Shown here one piece after another: positions 5,186 to 7,857 of a stretch of DNA of 7,857 nucleotides. The stretch lies in the NCBI GenBank assembly GCA_016287975.1, contig JAEEXV010000140.1, forward strand, positions 1 through 7,857, given 5' to 3'. Both the position numbers and the translations under genes were made by a program. The notes under the pieces were generated by a model, which worked only from the letters and a program-made list of their open reading frames with translations, was not told where the DNA came from and did no database searches. The stretch comes from Lentisphaeria bacterium. Its GTDB lineage: Bacteria > Verrucomicrobiota > Lentisphaeria > Oligosphaerales > Oligosphaeraceae. How positions within the stretch are numbered: the stretch's first letter is position 1; the number at the start of each line of letters is the position of its first letter.

Positions 5186-6427
5186 ATGAATCGTCGTTGG
5201 TTGAGTCTGGCGTTGATGGTGCTTGCGTTGAGCGTGTACGGGGGTGGGTACCAGTTGTATTCGGAGAGTGCGACGGATGTTCTGAGCGTAGGCGGCGCGG
5301 GGGTGGCGCGTTCCGGGGCGGCGTCGAGCGCGTGGTACAACCCTGCAGCGACGGTGACGATTGACCGTACGACGGTGAGTTTTGGCGGGAGCCTGCTGGG
5401 CTTGGCGATCACGTATGCGAACGATTCGCACCGTGACAAATTGAACGACGAGTTTCGGATGACGGGCTTCTTCTACGGGGTGCAGCCGTTGAACAACGAC
5501 CTTCGCCTGACCCTGTCGGTGAACGCGCCGTTCGGGATGATCACGCAGTGGCAGGACAAGGCGCAGCTGAGCACGCTGGCGGAGTACACGATGCTGCGGG
5601 TGTGCTATGTGAGTCCAGGCCTGGCGCTGAAGGTGTCGGACGAGTTTTCGGTGGCGGCGGGCGTGAACATGGCGATCGGCGTGGCGCGCATCGGCAAGCA
5701 GATCGACCTGTCGGCGGTGGGGATGGGTCGGAACAAGATCTACATGCGTGCGTCGGGCGAGGGCGTCGGCGGGTTCTTGTCGGCCTTCTACCGTCCGCAC
5801 GAGGATTGGTCGTTTGGCGCGCACTACCAGAGCCCCGTGCGGGTGCGCCTGGCGGGGGATGCGAGCTACCGCTTCAAGTCGAGCCACTACGGGAACATGC
5901 TTCGCTTCGACAAGGGCAATGTGCACACGGTCCTGACGATGCCTGGATATCTGGCGCTGGGCGTCGAGAACAGCACCTTCGACAAGCTGAAGCTGATGGC
6001 GGACGTGGTCTGGACGCAGTGGTCGGTCTACAAGGACATGGACATCTACCTGGACAAGCTCGCCCCGACGGGCAAGAAGGGCGTCTCGCCCGCGCCGCGC
6101 AAGTGGCATGACGTGATGTCCTACCGCGTCGGCGCGGAGTACCAGCTGGACGAGCACTGGGTGCTGCGCGGTGGCTACATGCTGGACATCTCGCCGTCGA
6201 ACAACCGCTACCGCTCTCCCGAGATGCCCGACACCAACAAGCAGATGTTCGCGCTGGGCGTGGGCTACCAGCAGGCGAACTGGGGCATTGACCTGGGCTA
6301 CGCCTTCGTGCGCTTCGACGACGGCAAGCTCGGCACGGAGATCGCGAAGAAGGCGGGCATCGCCGACCGCGGCACCTTTTCCTCGCGCGTGAACATCCTC
6401 TCCGCGCAGTTCACCTACCGCTTCTAA
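5186..6427 (+). CDS. OmpP1/FadL-type outer-membrane transport protein
   Basis: This 413-residue beta-barrel protein probably lets hydrophobic compounds such as long-chain fatty acids or aromatics cross the outer membrane. A basic then hydrophobic signal peptide (about 1-20, MNRRWLSLALMVLALSVYGG) precedes GYQLYSESATDVLSVGGAGVA and the SSAWYNPA segment (N52, P53, A54), the hallmark N-terminal hatch of the OmpP1/FadL family. The rest alternates hydrophobic and polar residues with many aromatics, as in barrel strands, and ends in FTYRF with terminal F413, the outer-membrane sorting signal. The length is close to E. coli FadL. The start is supported by the ribosome-binding site and promoter upstream. 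It is probably transcribed alone, since the sigma gene downstream has its own promoter, although no terminator is visible between them. The substrate is not determinable from sequence. Confidence 0.9.
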   Translation: MNRRWLSLALMVLALSVYGGGYQLYSESATDVLSVGGAGVARSGAASSAWYNPAATVTIDRTTVSFGGSLLGLAITYANDSHRDKLNDEFRMTGFFYGVQPLNNDLRLTLSVNAPFGMITQWQDKAQLSTLAEYTMLRVCYVSPGLALKVSDEFSVAAGVNMAIGVARIGKQIDLSAVGMGRNKIYMRASGEGVGGFLSAFYRPHEDWSFGAHYQSPVRVRLAGDASYRFKSSHYGNMLRFDKGNVHTVLTMPGYLALGVENSTFDKLKLMADVVWTQWSVYKDMDIYLDKLAPTGKKGVSPAPRKWHDVMSYRVGAEYQLDEHWVLRGGYMLDISPSNNRYRSPEMPDTNKQMFALGVGYQQANWGIDLGYAFVRFDDGKLGTEIAKKAGIADRGTFSSRVNILSAQFTYRF

Positions 6428-6447
6428 GGAGCGGCGGCGCGCGCCCC

Positions 6448-6476
6448 TCGGCAATTCCCGCGGAGAGTGCTATAGT
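6448..6476 (+). promoter_or_regulatory. Extended -10 promoter of the sigma factor gene
   Basis: TGCTATAGT (6468-6476) is an extended -10 box with the same TATAGT hexamer as the fadL-like promoter. TCGGCA (6448-6453), 17 bp upstream, matches the -35 consensus at four of six positions. The -10 ends 7 bp before the ATG at 6484, so transcription should start at about 6482-6484 and leave little or no leader. Confidence 0.6.
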
Positions 6477-6483
6477 AGAGGCT

Positions 6484-7059
6484 ATGGCATTCACGACACG
6501 CAGGGAATTGTTGCGAGGGGTGGCGGGCAACGACGAGGGCGCCTGGCGCGCCTTCGTCGATTTCTATGCGCCGCTGATTGCCCTGCGCGGAGGCGATTTC
6601 GGCCTGACCCCGCAGGAACTGGACGAGCTGCGGCAGAATGTCTATGTGAAGCTCTTCACTGGCGGCGCGGTGGCGAAGTATCTCCCCGAGCGCGGCAAGT
6701 TCCGCACCTACCTGCGCGCCGTCATCTCCAACTGCGCGCGCGACGTGCTCCGCGCCCGCGCCGATCTCCCCGTGCCGCCGCCAGAGGATGAGGACGAACC
6801 GCTGCAGGATCCGCAGGTCGACGAACGCTTCGAGGAGGAGTGGAAGACCTTCATCCTGGAAAAGGCGAAGGAGGAGGTGCGGCGCCAGGTCGGCGACGTC
6901 ACCTGGCTCGCCTTCGACATGTACGTCCTGCGCAATCTTCCAGTCGCGGAGGTCGCCGAGGCCCTGAAGGTCACCCCGAACGCCGTCTATCTGGCCAAAT
7001 CCCATATCACCGCGCGCCTCGCCGAGGCCGTGAAGCAGTTGTCGCAGGAGCTGGGATGA
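6484..7059 (+). CDS. ECF-type sigma-70 family RNA polymerase sigma factor
   Basis: This 191-residue protein is an alternative sigma factor directing RNA polymerase to a specific promoter set. Region 2 spans about 20-93 (AWRAFVDFYAPLI, then DELRQNVYVKLF, then ERGKFRTYLRAVISNCARDVLRAR). An acidic, proline-rich linker (about 95-125) follows, and region 4 (about 140-187) contains LRNLPVAEVAEALKVTPNAVYLAKSHI, the helix-turn-helix for the -35 element. The opening TTRRELL and the NAVYLAKS motif are typical of sigma factors common in planctomycetes and relatives. The ATG at 6484 fits the family start, yet no spaced Shine-Dalgarno exists; AGAGG ends only 2 nt before it. The Ser/Thr kinase gene follows after one base, a known sigma-kinase pairing in which the kinase may control the sigma factor. 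No anti-sigma factor gene is visible. Confidence 0.9.
   Translation: MAFTTRRELLRGVAGNDEGAWRAFVDFYAPLIALRGGDFGLTPQELDELRQNVYVKLFTGGAVAKYLPERGKFRTYLRAVISNCARDVLRARADLPVPPPEDEDEPLQDPQVDERFEEEWKTFILEKAKEEVRRQVGDVTWLAFDMYVLRNLPVAEVAEALKVTPNAVYLAKSHITARLAEAVKQLSQELG
7046..7050 (+). promoter_or_regulatory. Ribosome-binding site of the kinase gene
   Basis: AGGAG lies 10 nt before the kinase ATG at 7061, inside the end of the sigma gene. An overlapping ATG at 7056 is closer but out of the kinase frame. Confidence 0.6.
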
Positions 7060-7060
7060 T

Positions 7061-7857
7061 ATGGAACCCGCGCCTGGGAAGGTCGTCGCCGCCTGCAGAC
7101 TCCTCGCGGAGTGCGGCCGCGGCGCCTACGGGACGGTCTGGCTGGCCGAGGACGCGCTGGGGCGCACCGTCGCCGTCAAATGCCTGCACACCGCAGGCGG
7201 CAGCGAATACGAACTGAAGGGCCTGCGCAACTACATGGCCCTCCCGATGCCGTGCCCTGGGCTCTTGCAGATCTTCCACGCCGGCGTCGAGGACGGCACG
7301 CTGGTCTATGTCATGGAGGCCGCCGACAATGCGAACCCGCCAGGGGAGGAATATCGTCCCGACACGCTGGCGGAGCGGCTGCGCCGCCGAGGGCGGCTGG
7401 CGGCGGGCGAGGCGCTGTCGCTGGTGCACGAACTGCTGGACGGGCTGGAGGCGATGCATTCGGCGGGGATGGTGCATCGGGACATCAAGCCGGAGAACAT
7501 CGTCTTCGTCGGGGGGCGCCCCCGCCTTGCCGACCCTGGTCTGACGCGGAACTTCGAGGAGACGATGTCGGTGGCGGGGACGCCTGGCTACATCCCCCCG
7601 GAGTTTCTGTACCAGGGGGCGAAGGCGACGCCGTCGGCGGACATCTATGCGCTGGGGAAGGTTCTCTACCATTCCGTGACGGGCAATTCGCCGCAGGCCT
7701 ATCCGGCGCTGCCCGAGGATTTGCCTGCGGAGGAGCTCTACCAGGTCTGCCTGCCGCTGGCGAAGTGGTGCGACCTCAAGCCAGAGGAGCGCTGCCAGAC
7801 CTGCGCCGAGTGCCGCCGCATCCTCCCGCGCACGCTGAAGCGCCACGGCGCGCTGAG
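7061..7857 (+). CDS. Hanks-type Ser/Thr protein kinase, 3' end cut by the window
   Basis: The frame from ATG 7061 is open to the right edge: 265 complete codons plus two bases, no stop. It is a eukaryote-like kinase that should phosphorylate Ser/Thr on partner proteins. Visible motifs are the glycine loop GRGAYGTV (19-26), the ATP-anchoring lysine K40 in VAVKCL, the catalytic HRDIKPEN (H139, R140, D141, K143, N146), the metal-binding ADPGLT with D158, GTPGYIPPE ending at E181, SADIYALG with D194, and the C-lobe arginine in KPEERCQT. DFG is changed to DPG (F to P at 159), but the Asp and Gly are kept, so activity is likely. The ATG is one base after the sigma TGA, so the genes are probably co-translated. 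No membrane segment or sensor domain is seen in the visible part; any C-terminal domain is outside the window. Confidence 0.92.
   Translation, partial: MEPAPGKVVAACRLLAECGRGAYGTVWLAEDALGRTVAVKCLHTAGGSEYELKGLRNYMALPMPCPGLLQIFHAGVEDGTLVYVMEAADNANPPGEEYRPDTLAERLRRRGRLAAGEALSLVHELLDGLEAMHSAGMVHRDIKPENIVFVGGRPRLADPGLTRNFEETMSVAGTPGYIPPEFLYQGAKATPSADIYALGKVLYHSVTGNSPQAYPALPEDLPAEELYQVCLPLAKWCDLKPEERCQTCAECRRILPRTLKRHGAL

Noticed and set aside
5135..6454. Minus-strand open frame of 439 codons opposite the fadL-like gene
   Set aside because: It is rich in Arg, His and Ala with no motifs, and its opposite strand has a promoter, ribosome-binding site, signal peptide and barrel features.
6428..6483. 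Terminator after the fadL-like gene
   Set aside because: GGCGCGCGCC (6436-6445) is a palindrome but has no room for a loop and no T run, so no intrinsic terminator can be supported.
7056..7217. ATG at 7056 overlapping the sigma stop as kinase start
   Set aside because: It is in a different frame that stops at about 7217 and gives no kinase motifs. The frame from 7061 gives all of them.

Overview
The window is GC-rich bacterial DNA. An OmpP1/FadL-type outer-membrane protein shows that the cell is Gram-negative (diderm). An ECF-type sigma factor coupled to a Hanks-type Ser/Thr kinase, and a cupin/XRE regulator paired with an acyl-CoA synthetase, fit the Planctomycetes-Verrucomicrobia-Lentisphaerae group best. 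That placement is an inference from gene style; no marker gene (rRNA, ribosomal protein) is present to confirm it.

Layout. Positions 1-316 hold no gene but contain about 2.3 copies of a 106-110 bp tandem repeat, each full copy with a perfect hairpin. From 317 to 3902, four minus-strand genes are read right to left: an XRE/cupin regulator, an AMP-forming acyl-CoA synthetase, a DppD/OppD-type ABC ATPase and a small FmdB-type zinc-ribbon protein. The last three are separated by 7 nt and 1 nt, so they are probably one operon. The regulator stands 107 nt upstream, with a hairpin at its stop codon. Positions 3903-4080 carry two copies of another hairpin repeat plus a third hairpin. A rho-independent terminator at 4081-4111 closes the minus-strand nagB gene (4141-4965).

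The 220-bp gap between nagB and the divergent fadL-like gene is AT-rich. It holds a clear sigma-70-type promoter for the fadL-like gene (TTGAAA, 16 bp, TATAGT), and a near-perfect 21-bp palindrome directly abuts its -35 box. The fadL-like gene (5186-6427) is followed by a sigma factor gene (6484-7059). The extended -10 box of that gene ends only 7 bp before its ATG, which predicts a leaderless mRNA. A Ser/Thr kinase gene starts one base after the sigma stop and runs off the right edge.

How the genes may work together: the regulator/synthetase pair looks like a self-contained module for activating an organic or fatty acid to its CoA ester. FadL-type porins import hydrophobic compounds, so a link to the synthetase is conceivable but not shown. 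NagB feeds amino-sugar nitrogen and carbon into glycolysis. The sigma-kinase pair is a signalling module whose targets are not visible. I see no defence system, phage, transposon, CRISPR array, tRNA or rRNA. The least explained signals are the two hairpin-repeat clusters, the operator-like palindrome, the leaderless sigma gene, and a strong preference for CCA/CCT over CCC/CCG at Pro-Gly pairs across nearly all the genes.
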